NCBI GenBank assembly: GCA_036245525.1
Contig: BTPG01000002.1
Span: 164,035,738 to 164,099,737, forward strand
Direction of reading: 5' to 3'
From: Semisulcospira habei
Lineage: Eukaryota; Mollusca; Gastropoda; Semisulcospiridae
DNA: 64,000 nucleotides
Shown: piece by piece, positions 50,412 through 61,311 of the stretch
How positions within the stretch are numbered: position 1 is the stretch's first letter
Layout: each line of letters opens with the position of its first letter
Made by a program: the position numbers and the translations under genes
Notes under the pieces: generated by a model
What the model saw: the letters and a program-made list of their open reading frames with translations, nothing else
The model's database searches: none
Told to the model about the DNA's origin: nothing

Positions 50412-50764
50412 GGTTGTACATTGCTTAACGTCCCGACAGCAACAAGACTTTCTCAGGACGTGCCTGCACTGCTGGTGAAAAAAACTAAACAGAATATTGA
50501 ATGTTTGTCGCCAGTCGGTCTAATACGCTAAATAAACCTAAGACCATTTAGCAACACACATCCAATATCAAGAGCTACAGAAAGCGCAGACAGTAGGGAG
50601 AGTTTAAAAAAGGAAAATACAGGTGAATGGACCAAGGGTGTTTCTACACATGCCCCAGAATAGAGGGGAAAACCCACCCTGTGGGGCTGACCAGGGTGAC
50701 CCTGGGAACTAAAAAGTAGTTAACCCCACACAAGTCCCCCAGGGCCGCACACCCGGGTGGGGTG
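50412..50764 (-). mobile_element. 390-bp SINE-like retroposon (copy 3)
   Basis: Inverted relative to copies 1 and 2. Flanked by the 12-bp duplication AGAGAAGAAAAA (50400-50411 and 50765-50776). It is slightly shorter, lacking part of the GGCCCCATGTGTTAGG segment. Confidence 0.88.
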
Positions 50765-50939
50765 AGAGAAGAAAAATGTAAGGGGAGAGTGACATAGGAA
50801 TTACCAGCTTCAACTTACTGGTCGGGCATAAACACATGTTGTGAGGTTTAATTAAAGTAATGTTATAGGAATACACGCAGCCTAATACGCATACATACGC
50901 ATGCACGTTTCCGCACGCCACTCTGTCTCTAATATACAC

Positions 50940-50953
50940 GTACGCACACGCAC

Positions 50954-51048
<95 letters not shown>

Positions 51049-51057
51049 CACACACGC
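50940..51057. repeat. (ACGC)n/(CA)n microsatellite
   Basis: GCACGCACGCACGC for about 50 bp passing into CA repeats. Confidence 0.95.
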
Positions 51058-51401
51058 GCGCTCGTGCGGGTTAGGACGTTAAGTCAGTCAGTCATATGAA
51101 TAGTTGGCTGTACTGAATAAAACTGAGTCATCGAAAATGGGATATATGCAGTTAATGATCTAATCAGAATAGCATTTTTCAATATGGGCACAGTCACGGC
51201 GGTGCTGCTGACAAAAACAAGTACTTGATGAGGCTTACCATTTAAACGAGGAGAAGGTAGCTGATGTCGTGAGGTGTCTAGGCAAGACATTCCAAAGGCT
51301 AAAGCCGGCCAGAGAACGTTAAACTCGTTTTATAGAGATCAATTCTCGGTCGCGGCACAATAAGGGATTTTCTTGATCTGGAGTACTGATGATGATGACT
51401 A

Positions 51402-51788
51402 ATTGATTGATTGATTGTACATTGCTTAACGTCCCGACAGCAACAAGGCTTTCTCAGGACGTGCCTGCACTGCTTGTGAAAAAAAAAACTAAACAGAAAA
51501 TTGAATGTATGTCGCCAGCCGGTCAAATACGTTAAATAAACCTACAACATGGGGCCTAAATAAAGCTAAGACCATTTAGCAACACACTTCCAATATCAAG
51601 AGCTACAGGCAGTGCAGACAGTTGGGAGAGTTTTAAAAAGACAAATACAGGTGAATGGACCAAGGGTAGACAGAAACACATGCCCCAGAATAGAAAGGAA
51701 ACCCACCCTGTGGGGCTGACCAGGGTGACCCTGGGAACTAAAAAGTACCTAACCTCACCCAAGTCCCCCAGGGCAGACCCGGGTGGGG
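51402..51788 (-). mobile_element. 390-bp SINE-like retroposon (copy 4)
   Basis: Flanked by the 15-bp duplication TGATGATGATGACTA (51387-51401 and 51789-51803). The AATC tail has four units here (ATTGATTGATTGATTG on +). Confidence 0.93.
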
Positions 51789-52074
51789 TGATGATGATGA
51801 CTAGGCGGTAAATAGCTGCGTGTGATATATCGGGGTAGCTTATCGTTTAATGCCTTAAACATAACCATTCCCTTATTGTAACAGCGCTGGATCAATCAGT
51901 TTTCAAGTGAGGGGGGGGGGGGGGTGCTCAACTTTTTTTCTTCTTCTATTGCCAGGGTCTAGTAAATATCAAAACACCACAACCAAAACTGTTCTTCTGA
52001 CATTTTTGAAAGTTTCTAACTGGTGTTACGTACGGCACTAAACACAAGCGTGACAACTCAATTTTAAACACACT

Positions 52075-52155
52075 TATTTATAGTTTGATGCCAGCCGAAA
52101 GGGGGGGGGGGTGCTGTAGTACCAAAGCACCTCCCTGGATCCGGCCCTGTGTAAG

Positions 52156-52157
<2 letters not shown>
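52075..52157. repeat. G-rich dispersed repeat
   Basis: GAAAGGGGGGGGGGGTGCTG and CACCTCCCTGGATCCGGCCC, related to the G/C-rich insert at 35925. Confidence 0.5.

Positions 52158-52200
<43 letters not shown>
52158..52200. repeat. (GA)n microsatellite
   Basis: About 21 GA units, directly followed by a family G element. Confidence 0.95.
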
Positions 52201-52201
<1 letters not shown>

Positions 52202-52250
52202 AAAAGTCCATCGGGCCGACGTCGGTCCGATGGCCTTTTGCGCATTGGGG
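52201..52250. repeat. Family G palindrome, short form
   Basis: CAAAAGTCCATCGGGCCGAC with complement GTCGGTCCGATGGCCTTTTG. Confidence 0.75.
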
Positions 52251-52613
52251 AGCCTTGGCGGACGCAGCCGGGTAGGATGCAGGTAAATGCAAGGCACGTG
52301 CATGGTAAATGAAAGCACTCGGCACCGTCACAACACCCAAACACATGATGCCTCAGACCGAACACAGCCAGAACCAACCCCCCCCCCCTCCTTCCCCCCC
52401 CCCCTTCCGTCTGCATGAGGCGCTGATCCTCATAACGAACATGACGCTTCAAGGGTGGCACTACCCTTGAAGACAAAAGGAAAAGGCAGCCTCCAGCCGG
52501 ATGGAAGGTTGCAATCAACGTTGCAAAGTGTGTTCTCTGACACGTGCCGATGTCAGTGTAAGAAAGTAGAATGAATGGTACAGCCAAGAGGGATAACTAT
52601 ATCACAATTTTCT

Positions 52614-52821
52614 CTATCCCATAAAGCCCCGACATGCTACGACAGGATGTGGATCGACCATGATAGTTCAAGGGTGGTGTCAGAATAGCTTGGTGCCTGT
52701 AGGCGTCAAACCGCTATTCTGACACCACCCTTGAACTAGTCATGGTCGATCTCAGTGTCTCCAGAACTTGTGATGTCTAAAAATTAATAATTTCAGCCTC
52801 AGGATGTATGTAAAGTGTTAA
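52614..52821. repeat. Family A palindromic MITE
   Basis: ATAAAGCCCCGACATGCTAC on the left, stem AGTTCAAGGGTGGTGTCAG, right end CAGGATGTATGTAAAGTGTTAA. Confidence 0.75.
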
Positions 52822-52889
52822 ACCGGCAAACGCAGACTGAACGTCCGCGGGCCTCGTCCTCCGTGTGAGGAATATGGAAGTAAATATGT

Positions 52890-53190
52890 ATCTTCACTCA
52901 CGACCCCCTCCCCCCAAGACCCCCCCCCCCCAATCTCTCACCGCCGACCCCGCAGGAGCGGATCAGTTACCTCGAGGGGGAGGGGTTCCAACTTTTTGTT
53001 TGGGATCTTCAACATACTACAAAAGACCTCCCCGACGCTAGACGGCTTCCAAGGACCGAAAAATCGAAAAGCGGGAGGAGGGGGAGGGGAGGGGAAGGGG
53101 GGGGGGGGGAGTGCATGCGTGTGTGTTAAGACTCTCATCGTTCGCTACAATATCAAACAACGGGGAAGGGGGGGGGGGGAGGATGCAGAT
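52890..53190. repeat. C/G homopolymer-rich dispersed repeat
   Basis: GAGGGGGAGGGGTTCCAACT with TTTTTGTTTGGGATCTTCAA resembles the reverse of 35960-36030; it carries G runs of 10 or more at 53098 and 53168. Confidence 0.55.
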
Positions 53191-53497
53191 GGATGGTTGT
53201 AATAGTATTGACCCCTATGACCCTCTCCGCATACAAATAAGGATGAAAATGGTGCCAGATTCTCAGAGCATAATACAGACAAGTCTATTACAATTTTTCG
53301 GCCATAAAGATAAACATGAAGTAATTTATTTTCACACAGCTTGCCTCCAGCCCAAATCATCTCACGGACAGACTGAGAGGTAAAGATGACATTTTAAATT
53401 TTGCTGGAAAGCAGAGCTCACACACCCTACAAAGCTCACAGTGAGCTTTAATGAAAGCAAATCTTTGCCGGTGGTCTCCAGATTCGCTGAAGAACGT

Positions 53498-53610
53498 CCC
53501 AGCGAGCAAAAGGACATCTGCCGACGTCGGCCGTAGTTGGTCCCACGCACGCTGGGCAGTGCGCGGGACCAACTACGGCTGACGTCGGCACAAAGTTCTT
53601 TGCTTACTGG
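53498..53610. repeat. Family G palindrome, long stem
   Basis: CCCAGCGAGCAAAAGGACAT to TTCTTTGCTTACTGG; the stem GTAGTTGGTCCC pairs with GGGACCAACTAC around GCACGCTGGGCAGTGCGC. Confidence 0.85.
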
Positions 53611-53744
53611 AGGTGCCAAACCTGGAACGGTCGGCTAGAGAAAACAAACAGCTCGACCAATGGAAGTAATTTCCACCTGGCAGGTTTCCAATTTTAGGGT
53701 CTCTGTGTCATCTAGGAGCAGAACTATTTTTGCAGGATGCTCGG

Positions 53745-53810
53745 ATGGCCATCGGACCATCATCTGAGGGGCTCATGAGGATCTACTCTTCTTGCTAGCA
53801 GACCACAGTA
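53745..53810. repeat. Half of a family E hairpin
   Basis: GAGGGGCTCATGAGGATCTA with TCTTGC following; the left half of the stem is missing. Confidence 0.5.
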
Positions 53811-53969
53811 CCGTCCTGAGTTGCAGGTGAATGTTCAAAGCAGATAAATTAGCGCTAACAGATAACGAACTTCTGCATTTTGTTTTTTTGTTTTTTTTGT
53901 TTTGCGTATTGTCTTGCTTCCCGCCCACTGCATTGTCAGGAATTGCACGTTATGGATAAATACAGGTTA

Positions 53970-54055
53970 TTGAACTAAACTAAACTAAACTAAACCAAAT
54001 TAAACTGGATTGAATTGAACTGAATTTAATTGAACTCAATTTAACTGAATTTGAA
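53970..54055. repeat. Degenerate (AACTA)/(GAATT) simple repeat
   Basis: AACTAAACTAAACTAAACTA grading into TGAATTGAACTGAATTTAAT. Confidence 0.85.
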
Positions 54056-54454
54056 TTTTCAACATCAAACAACGCAGACATCAAAACACCACCAGGTCTA
54101 CGATTTGTCATCACGAGATCACTGGCTGTAACCTGTGCTGAGTACAAGCCTGGCCCAACTGATGCGCAATCACACAATCCACCCACCAAACAGACAACCA
54201 ACAACTCCGTGGTATGGTGGTCAATGGCCATGACGAAACGACTCTTCCCTGCACTCATTAAACCACTCATGCAACAAACGCCATATACATGCCTCTTGCG
54301 TATTTTACTTACGACTTTTGTACTCACTGGGAGGAGTAATTGGCTGAACAATCAATGACGATGGTTCTATGGGACCCGCACGGAAAACTAGCCGCCTCAC
54401 GGTAATTACAGGTCACTCTGACCGCTCTCTACGCCGGCCATTTTCGTCGGCAAG

Positions 54455-54520
54455 AGGCATAGATTCTCATGAGCCCCTGCCGTGCAGGGGCTCAAGAGAA
54501 TCTACACCTCTTGCGATGAC
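54455..54520. repeat. Family E hairpin
   Basis: GCATAGATTCTCATGAGCCC with complement GGGGCTCAAGAGAATCTACA. Confidence 0.72.
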
Positions 54521-54917
54521 TGAGAAATCGGCATTAATTACACACTAAGACTGGTCAGGTGAATTATTCTGGGTTAACTGCAGGTGTAGGCCACACCCAA
54601 GACACTTAATTGACCGCGAATTAGATACCGATATTGATACAGTCGTCTTTGATGTCGGCCCACCAATCATTCTTTAACTTTCGAATACTTCCCCTCCCTC
54701 CACCCCCCCCCCCACCCCCTTTTCGTTCCTCGCCCACACTCCCTCCCCTCCCCCCCCCCCCCCCCATTACAGTTACAGCTCAGATTTTGAGCTGCATACG
54801 GCCATACAGATGAGGCCCAGTCCAAGTACCCTGATGATGCTCATCTCATAGCATGTCCGTTGAAAGGGCGGTCCTGGTACCGACATCAAACGAAGCACGG
54901 TTGCAGTGCGCTTGAAG
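54521..54917. other. Unannotated stretch with C tracts
   Basis: No gene recognised; poly-C runs at 54702-54720 and 54750-54765. Confidence 0.45.
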
Positions 54918-55168
54918 GTTGGTTGGTTAGTTCGGGTTTAACGTCCACAGCACCGAGGTGATCATGGACGGCCCTGACGGGCGGGTTATGGGGGACAGGG
55001 AAATCTATTGCATATGGAGTACGACCTGAACACTGATCAACTCAGGTGCACTCCAACTGTGCCACTTTGATTTACCAGGACCTTTCAACGGACATGCTAT
55101 TGAACAAATCCGTTTTTCCCCCTGGATTGTGAGTCCAGCTACCGGGGCCGGGACGGGATCCGAACCCA
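54918..55168 (-). mobile_element. tRNA-derived SINE, truncated near the B box
   Basis: Same family as 36730-37049; on - it starts at the B-box remnant GGTTCGGATCC. It is flanked by the 11-bp duplication TGCGCTTGAAG (54907-54917 and 55169-55179), so it is a 5'-truncated insertion lacking the A box. Confidence 0.9.
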
Positions 55169-55285
55169 TGCGCTTGAAGTGTTCAGTCGTATTCCATATA
55201 CAATAGCTGTCCCTGTCCCGCCCCCCCCCCCCCCCAACTTAACCCAGCCGTTCGGGTCGCCCATTATCACTACGCGCCGTGTACG

Positions 55286-55339
55286 TTAACTCATTCGCGG
55301 AAAGCCGTATCCAGATGCGGCTGGTCGCGAATGAGTTAA
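55286..55339. repeat. Family D MITE, short form, chained to family E
   Basis: TTAACTCATTCGCGG to TCGCGAATGAGTTAA with the stem GCCGTATCCAGATGCGGC. Confidence 0.85.
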
Positions 55340-55487
55340 CCCACAACACTGACACTGACATTCACGTGAAGCAGACACTGCAGCTGGGACCAATTTAGGC
55401 ACACAGTCAGAACATCGGACTAACAAGAGCCGACACGCCTCTTCAAGATAGGCAGCGTTCGCCTAGCCCCGGCAGTTCAGGGGTTAA
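55336..55487. repeat. Family E MITE lacking its hairpin, sharing TTAA with family D
   Basis: TTAACCCACAACACTGACAC to CCGGCAGTTCAGGGGTTAA. Outer arms match family E (AACATCGGACTAACAAGAG), but the central hairpin is deleted. Confidence 0.72.
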
Positions 55488-55655
55488 CACCGCCGCACAC
55501 CCCCCCCCCAACTAACCAATGTCCTGACAGCGCACAACGGTAACCAGACCCCCCCCCCCACCCCCCTTCTCTCCAAGTGGAGCTAGTGGCCGACGGCTGT
55601 TTTGCTGTCATCAACGCTAATGGTACTCATTGTTATAATACGGACGCGTAGCGCG

Positions 55656-55725
55656 CAAAAGCGGATCCTCGGTCCGACGTCGGCTGTTTCGGCCCGCGCG
55701 CACCGGCCCCAAGACCTTTTTGCTC
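55656..55725. repeat. Family G palindrome
   Basis: GCGCAAAAGCGGATCCTCGG with complement CCCCAAGACCTTTTTGC. Confidence 0.65.
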
Positions 55726-55953
55726 ACACAGCCAAGTGGCGCTATAGTAGCCTGGTGCCAGCGGCTGTTTTGCCGTCATCAGCACCGACAGCAGGTAAAA
55801 CCACGCAAAGTGCCTGGTAAATAGCCAACAGCAGCAGGTGCACATTGCAGGCTTCCAGCAGTCACCCGATACACTTCTTCCACGCCCACCGCCAGGAGAA
55901 GTTGATGCAGCAACACAGTCTTTTAGCTCGACACCCGGTACACACATGTACCT

Positions 55954-56101
55954 TTAACCCTTTCAGCCCTGAGATCCTGCAGCAGGAGATGGATTGATCA
56001 TGATAATTTTCATGATAAATCCATCCCCTACAACTGGTACATGGTCGTTAGGCAACACCTACTAAATTTGAGAAATGTGACCTTGGGGCTAAAAGGGTTA
56101 A
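55954..56101. repeat. Family C MITE with the central stem deleted
   Basis: TTAACCCTTTCAGCCCTGAG to TTGGGGCTAAAAGGGTTAA. Only CATGATAATTTTCATGATAA remains at the centre. Confidence 0.85.
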
Positions 56102-56419
56102 ATACCAAAGTCCAACCGGCAGTATTCCAACAGTCGCCTGATATATATCTTTCACGTCCAGCGTTTGCATAGCAGCAGCAGGTGCACTTGCACATCGTTA
56201 CAACAACTGATCAGACTGAGATGACAAAAGAACCCGAATTTGTACATTGATTGATCACAGGCTTGCATGGGGTGATCGTTGTGTAGCTGCTCATACCTGA
56301 ATACGTGTAGCAGTAAATACCACTATTGATGCTATTTACGACTGCCGGTGTTAAAAGGTGGACAGTTATTAACGATTATCCCATGCCTGTAGTTTTTACA
56401 TACAATGCCGATAGATCAT

Positions 56420-56508
56420 TAACCCCTCAGTCCGTAGAGCTTTTCATCGAGGTGATGCCTGCAGGAATCGCGCCTTGACAAATGCCGCTACCGACAGCCA
56501 AAGTGTTA
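56420..56508. repeat. Family F palindromic MITE
   Basis: TTAACCCCTCAGTCCGTAGA to CGCTACCGACAGCCAAAGTG; the core is GTGATGCCTGCAGGAATC. Confidence 0.72.
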
Positions 56509-56756
56509 GCTTGCTTACAACAAAGAACCGGCAGATTTCATGATCTTATACCTTATATCATTGTGACATAAAACTTCGTTTCATTGCATGAAAACCAGCA
56601 AGTTCATGTACATCTGTGTTCCTCCACAACTGTAAGTCCTTGTTTTTTCGTGTGCTGGAGATCCATGATATCTGAAGAACGCAGCCACTTGTCTGTTGAG
56701 AGTACTTATATTGTTTTCGAAGGACAACGCTTCTTTCTTGAACATAGTCCAACTGC

Positions 56757-56833
56757 AAGACCTAGTGCCATGAAGGTCCTCGGGCCGTGCGCAGGCGAAC
56801 CTGTGGCATCTTCGGCCCGAGGACCTTCTGCTA
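56757..56833. repeat. Family G palindrome
   Basis: GAAGGTCCTCGGGCCGTGC with complement TCGGCCCGAGGACCTTCTGC. Confidence 0.72.
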
Positions 56834-56937
56834 TGCGTGGATTCGTCAGGCTCAGCACCTCCGAACAACGAGTCGGACCACAGCGCCTGTGACCTCCACC
56901 CTCGATTTGTTCAAACATTTCAACAACGCTAGGGTCC

Positions 56938-57045
56938 CCAGTAAGCGAAAGGTCCTCTGGCCGACGTCAGCCGCAGTGGGCCCGCGCACGGCTGTGCGCG
57001 GGCCCACTGCGGCCGATGTCGGTCCGAGGACCTTTTGCTTACTGA
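56938..57045. repeat. Family G palindrome, long stem
   Basis: CCCAGTAAGCGAAAGGTCCT to AGGACCTTTTGCTTACTGAG, with the loop-proximal stem GTGGGCCCGCGCACGGCTGT. Confidence 0.88.
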
Positions 57046-57469
57046 GATTGCTGTGACAGGGGTACCGTCACCACTTTTCGTCAGGAAGACATATTGGGTG
57101 GGGGGGAGGGGGGGATGATGCATGACGTGCATGGTGATTAGAAAAAGAAGAGATGATAATTTAGCATCCATATTCTACAGATCAACCCAGTGGGTACAGA
57201 GATTTGAATTTCAATAGCCTCCTCTCCCCTACAGACCACTTCCCTCCCCCGTCCTCCTCCCCCGCCCCCCTCCCCCCCCCCAAAAAAAAAGCCTCCCCAC
57301 AACCCCCTCCCCCCACTCCACACCCCACCCTTGCCCCATTTGTTGACTGACTCCCGGAGGACACAGGAGGATCGCATGTCCCCAAAAATCGTTGCTACAC
57401 TCGGCGGTTCCGGGCCTGATCGATGCCGGCCTGAATGGCTTTTACGCTGCCCTGCGTCTCTGCTTTCCA

Positions 57470-57700
57470 CGCCGTAGCCTCTTTCACGTCCAGAGCCAGC
57501 GTTTCATGTTTCAATGCCACTGTCTCTTTCCATTCCAAAGCCAGCATTTCAACTGGTCACTGTCTCTTTCTACTCCAAGGCCAGTATGTATATTTCCATG
57601 TCAATTCCTCCGTCTATTCCAGAGCCAGTATTTCAACTTTCAGTATCAATGTCTCCTTCTAGTCCAAGGCTAGTATTTTCCGTTTTCAACGCAGTCATCA
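57470..57700 (-). repeat. 45-bp degenerate tandem repeat with coiled-coil-like coding phase
   Basis: On -, units share CTGGCTTTGGAATGGAAAGA/CTGGCTCTGGACGTGAAAGA. The two best units read MLALEWKETVALKHET and LALDVKEATAWKAET, continuing to QGSVKAIQAGIDQARNRRV and a stop near 57390. Other units carry stops. It is either a decayed coiled-coil exon or a minisatellite. Confidence 0.55.
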
Positions 57701-57737
57701 CTTTTGATTTTAGTGTCGGTTGCGAGGGGACAAATCG

Positions 57738-57815
57738 ACCGTGACAGCTCAAGGGTAGTGCCTGGTCAGCTTGGCGCCTGAGGCGCCAAGCTGATCAGGC
57801 ACTACCCTTGAACGT
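57738..57815. repeat. Family A/C stem, perfect
   Basis: AGCTCAAGGGTAGTGCCTGG with full complement around GGCGCCTGAGGCGCC; no outer TTAA arms. A weaker copy of the right half is at 57868-57920. Confidence 0.75.
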
Positions 57816-58032
57816 GTAAATTTTTTTCACAAGGTTTTCATTTTCCTGCTCTGTGCCGTTACAGATGATGGACGGCACCAGGCACCAATCTGATCAGGCA
57901 CTCAGCCTAAACTATCAAGGTGGAGTCACTTTACCACTCTATGACATACTACGGTTCCAGTTTCCGTATTCGTGGTTTGGTTTGTAACTTGCGGCTCCAG
58001 GCCGCAACGACCAAAAATCTCGCAACAGCACA

Positions 58033-58268
58033 TTAACCCCTGCCGGGGCAAGGCGAACGCTAACCGGCTGCAAGAAAGATAAATCTTCATGAGCCCCCGC
58101 ATTTGCGGGGGCTCATGAGGATTTATGTCTCTTGTTAGTTACACCTTCTTTTTCGCCTAGATTAATTTTCCACATTCACATATCACGGTCTTCTTCACGC
58201 GAATTTCGGTCAGTATGCAGCCGCTTCAGACAGCAAAAATTCTTTATCATTGGCAGGGAAGGGGTTAA
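58033..58268. repeat. Family E hairpin MITE, full length
   Basis: TTAACCCCTGCCGGGGCAAG to TTGGCAGGGAAGGGGTTAA with the stem ATCTTCATGAGCCCCCGC. Confidence 0.85.
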
Positions 58269-58346
58269 AGCAACCTACCCCAGGCAGAAAAGGGTTAATA
58301 ATCTGTCGCAACACCTCGTTTGTAAATGTTTTCAGTATGTCTTACT

Positions 58347-58715
58347 TTAACCCATTCAGCCCTGACGCACTACAGGAGATGGGTCGACCATGATAATTCA
58401 AGGGCAGTGCCAGATTAGCTTTGCACCTGTCAGCGCCAAGCTAATCTGGCACTGCCCTAGAATTATCATGGTCGATCCATTTCCTGCAACTGGTGAATAG
58501 TCATTGCATGACGCTTCCAAATGATTTGGGAAATACGGCCGTCGGGCTGAATTGTGCACATACCAAGGTGAATTACTCAGCGCTGGACAGACAAACAGTT
58601 AGATCCCCTGTCACCGCATATCAGGCACCCAATCGCCAGCCTACAGAACTGAAAATACGCAGGTATAGAACAAGACCATTATATACACCCCTATACGTCG
58701 GGCTGAATGAGTTAA
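58347..58715. repeat. Family C palindromic MITE carrying a 143-bp insertion
   Basis: TTAACCCATTCAGCCCTGAC to CGGGCTGAATGAGTTAA; the stem is AATTCAAGGGCAGTGCCAG. The right arm is split by the insert at 58553-58695. Confidence 0.88.
58553..58695. mobile_element. 143-bp insert with 13-bp target duplication
   Basis: Flanked by CGTCGGGCTGAAT (58540-58552 and 58696-58708). Its body (CAGCGCTGGACAGACAAACA, CACCCAATCGCCAGCC) matches 11520-11655. The long duplication points to retroposition rather than cut-and-paste. No A or B box is visible. Confidence 0.8.
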
Positions 58716-58982
58716 CGCCTGACAAAACGACTAAGTTAAATGACGAAGTTTGAATGTCGTGAAATGAAAGACTATTCTGATCTCCTTTTCCTTCGTACGC
58801 ATAAGAGTTTCTTCCGGCGCTGCGCACAGAAGGCAGTGGAACACATCTGATAAGTGCGCCTACTCACATGACCGACTGTGAAAAGACGGGTAGAGAAAGT
58901 CCCAGCTGAGGCAAAACAGCATTGGTGATCCGTCGATTCGACGAAGTTTAGCGACCAAAGCCTGCCATGGCGCATATCGCCC

Positions 58983-59215
58983 TTAACCCTTCAACTGCCG
59001 GGGAAAAGCGAACGGTATCCAGCTGCAAGAGACATAAATCCTCATGAGCCCCCGCAGTCGCGGGGGCTCATGAGGATTTATGTCTCTTGTTAGTCCTGTG
59101 TTCCTTACCCTTATTTTTTATCTATTTACTTCTGTTTCTTCACGCAAATGTCGGTCGGTCAGCGTGCTCCAGTTTCTGACGTGAAATTCGTGATCACTGA
59201 CAGCACAGGGGTTAA
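58983..59215. repeat. Family E hairpin MITE, full length
   Basis: TTAACCCTTCAACTGCCGGG to CACTGACAGCACAGGGGTTAA; the stem AATCCTCATGAGCCCCCGCA is nearly perfect. Confidence 0.86.
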
Positions 59216-59329
59216 CTGAGGTTTCGGGAACTGCACGGGTCCAAGGCTCGAGAAGTTCTCCTTGCCAGCGTGGCTCTTTGGCAGGGAATCAAGCTGTCGC
59301 AAAAATACTCCTGTAGCGGACCTCAAGAA

Positions 59330-59425
59330 ATACACCCCCCCCCCTACCCGCCCCTCCCCCCCCCCCCCCACACACACACACACACTACCCCCCCCCCCCC
59401 ACCCCGTCCCCCCCCCCACCCCCTG
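59330..59425. repeat. Poly-C and (CA)n patch
   Basis: Repeated C runs of 6-11 separated by CACACACAC. Confidence 0.9.
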
Positions 59426-59627
59426 GCCCGACAGTCAAACACTTCGATCTCTGGTGTCGGTTTTCACTGCCCGCTGCGCCCCCCGGCTCGCCCCTTTCCT
59501 CCCCCAACCACCACCACAGGTTTGGGTTCTGTACCGATGGCACTGTCAAATACATTATCCCCCCCCCCCCCCAACTGGTCAATTTATCAGCATATAGTGT
59601 TTGGACCGTGTGGTTCAATGCTGAGAG

Positions 59628-59708
59628 TTAACACGTTCGCGACGTACTGCATTCGGATACGCGGCCAGTAGCCGCGTATCCGAATGCAGTGCGTCGCGAA
59701 GGAGTTAA
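59628..59708. repeat. Family D palindromic MITE
   Basis: TTAACACGTTCGCGACGTAC to GTGCGTCGCGAAGGAGTTAA with the stem GCATTCGGATACGCGGC. Confidence 0.9.
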
Positions 59709-59752
59709 CCCATTTCGCCCCCAAACACGATACTACAAGCGACAGAACGCCT

Positions 59753-59829
59753 TTAACCCTTTGCGTGTCGGTAGCGGTTTTAGTTGCGATGATTCCTGTA
59801 ACAGGAAACCGCTACCGACGCGCAAAGGG
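59753..59829. repeat. Family F palindromic MITE
   Basis: TTAACCCTTTGCGTGTCGGT with complement ACCGACGCGCAAAGGG. Confidence 0.82.
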
Positions 59830-60158
59830 AAAATATATATTAGCACAATTGTACCGGAATAACTTGGCACCTAGACGCCTCGTACCACCTTTCAGCTATC
59901 ACAGTCTATTAAGAGAATATCAAAGACAATAAGTCCAGTTTTGCGAGAAGCGAGATTTTCACTTTAATACGAATGCAAGTTCCCTTTTGTGAAATCGAGA
60001 TTTTCATTGTAACACAAGTGAATTTTTGTGATTTTGATTTAACGAAAATGTCGCTTTTCACCCAAAAAATGGACTTGCTTTTTTTTTTTTTTTTTTGCCT
60101 CCACACGATAGAGGTATTCTTGAACCACTCTTGAGCTATCACGGTCGATCTTTTTCCT

Positions 60159-60374
60159 GAACCCATTACATCCTGACGCTGATTTAAAAAAAAAATCCTT
60201 ATTGTCCTATGTATGAAGGCCACTTACAGCTTAGGAGATATATCAACAATTTTAGTTCAAGCATGGTGCCAGAATAGCTTGGCGCCTAAGGCGCCAAGCT
60301 ATTCTGGCATCACCCTTGAACTATCGTAGTCAAATTAATTTCAAGCCGTAGCGTATCAGGATGAAAAGGGTTAA
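60159..60374. repeat. Family A palindromic MITE
   Basis: GAACCCATTACATCCTGACG to GTATCAGGATGAAAAGGGTTAA; stem AGTTCAAGCATGGTGCCAG. Confidence 0.82.
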
Positions 60375-60529
60375 AGAGTCTTCAGAGCACAACCCCCAAA
60401 TTTGGGCATTCTGACCTGAGGGCGCAAAGTGTTTGAAATTTGTCTCCCCTCAGTTCAACCGGCTGCAGAATGTGTTTCGGGAATTCAACGCCGAAGACCT
60501 TCATTTCTCCAAAGACCAAGAATGCGAAG

Positions 60530-60648
60530 TGGTGTCTGCAAGAGGCATAGAACCGCATGAGCCCCCGCAATGCGGGGGCTCATGTGGATCTATGCCCCTT
60601 GCACTTGGCTATTTTTCTCGCTGTGGTATAGGGCTGCGATAGGGTTAA
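60530..60648. repeat. Family E hairpin MITE, right part
   Basis: Stem GAACCGCATGAGCCCCCGCA with complement, ending GCGATAGGGTTAA. Its left arm probably extends back to the TTAA at 60371. Confidence 0.7.
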
Positions 60649-60649
60649 A

Positions 60650-61279
60650 TTCGGAAACACGGCGAAATGGAGTGGCTATTTGTCAAGTTCCCCAAAGATT
60701 GTTCGCCTCATCGATACATTCTAACGGAGAGGTTGGTTTTGAGAGAATTTCGTGATTTTTTTTAAAAATTTTTTTTTATATATAATGTGCAAGAGGACAA
60801 AATGGAGTGATATTTGCCAGGCTTCCCAAAGACAGCTCGACACATCGACATTTTCACAAGGGCCGGATGATTTCTACGAAACCAACATTGTTTTTCTTTT
60901 TCAGTTTTTTTTTCTCCCTCCAGAGTTTTAAAAGCCCGCAACATGGCAAAATGGAGTGGCTATTTACAAAGCTTCCAGCTTGATGGTTCTGAACGTCTGA
61001 ACCACAAGGGGTGGCTTATTTTTGCGACACAATGTTTTGTTATCGCATTTGAAAAAAAAATCTACTTTATTCGTTTTCTTTATAGGAAGAGTAGCGGATT
61101 TTTATTTTTGTTTTCGTATAATTTTTTATTTTATTTTATTTTTCTGTTTATTCGCATAACACACACAAACACACATAACACAACCAAGTTACAACTGCAG
61201 AATTACAGAGCCAATACAATATACTACGCATAACTTTCGACCCTAACGAGAAAGCATTTTATTATTTATTTAGTTGTTT

Positions 61280-61311
<32 letters not shown>

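Larger units (their letters stand above)
55560..56220. repeat. Imperfect local duplications around family G and C elements
   Basis: CGGCTGTTTTGCTGTCATCA occurs at 55598 and again, as GCGGCTGTTTTGCCGTCATC, at 55760. The pair CAGCAGCAGGTGCACATTGC / CAGCAGCAGGTGCACTTGCA and CCAGCAGTCACCCGATACAC / CCAACAGTCGCCTGATATAT occur at 55829-55875 and 56129-56196. Confidence 0.6.

Noticed and set aside
53980..54351. 123-residue frame on - (SVGPGLYSAQVTASDLVMTN)
   Set aside because: One end is translated simple repeat, there is no domain match that I recognise, and no splice site in phase with the receptor exons was found.
60433..60642. Exon-like frame QFNRLQNVFREFNAEDLHFS after a ctcccctcag acceptor
   Set aside because: Its right half is family E MITE sequence (compare CCAAGGAACATGG...GCAAGAGGCATAG at 40350 and 62495), and no partner exons were found. 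The left 60 bp remain unexplained but are not enough for a call.
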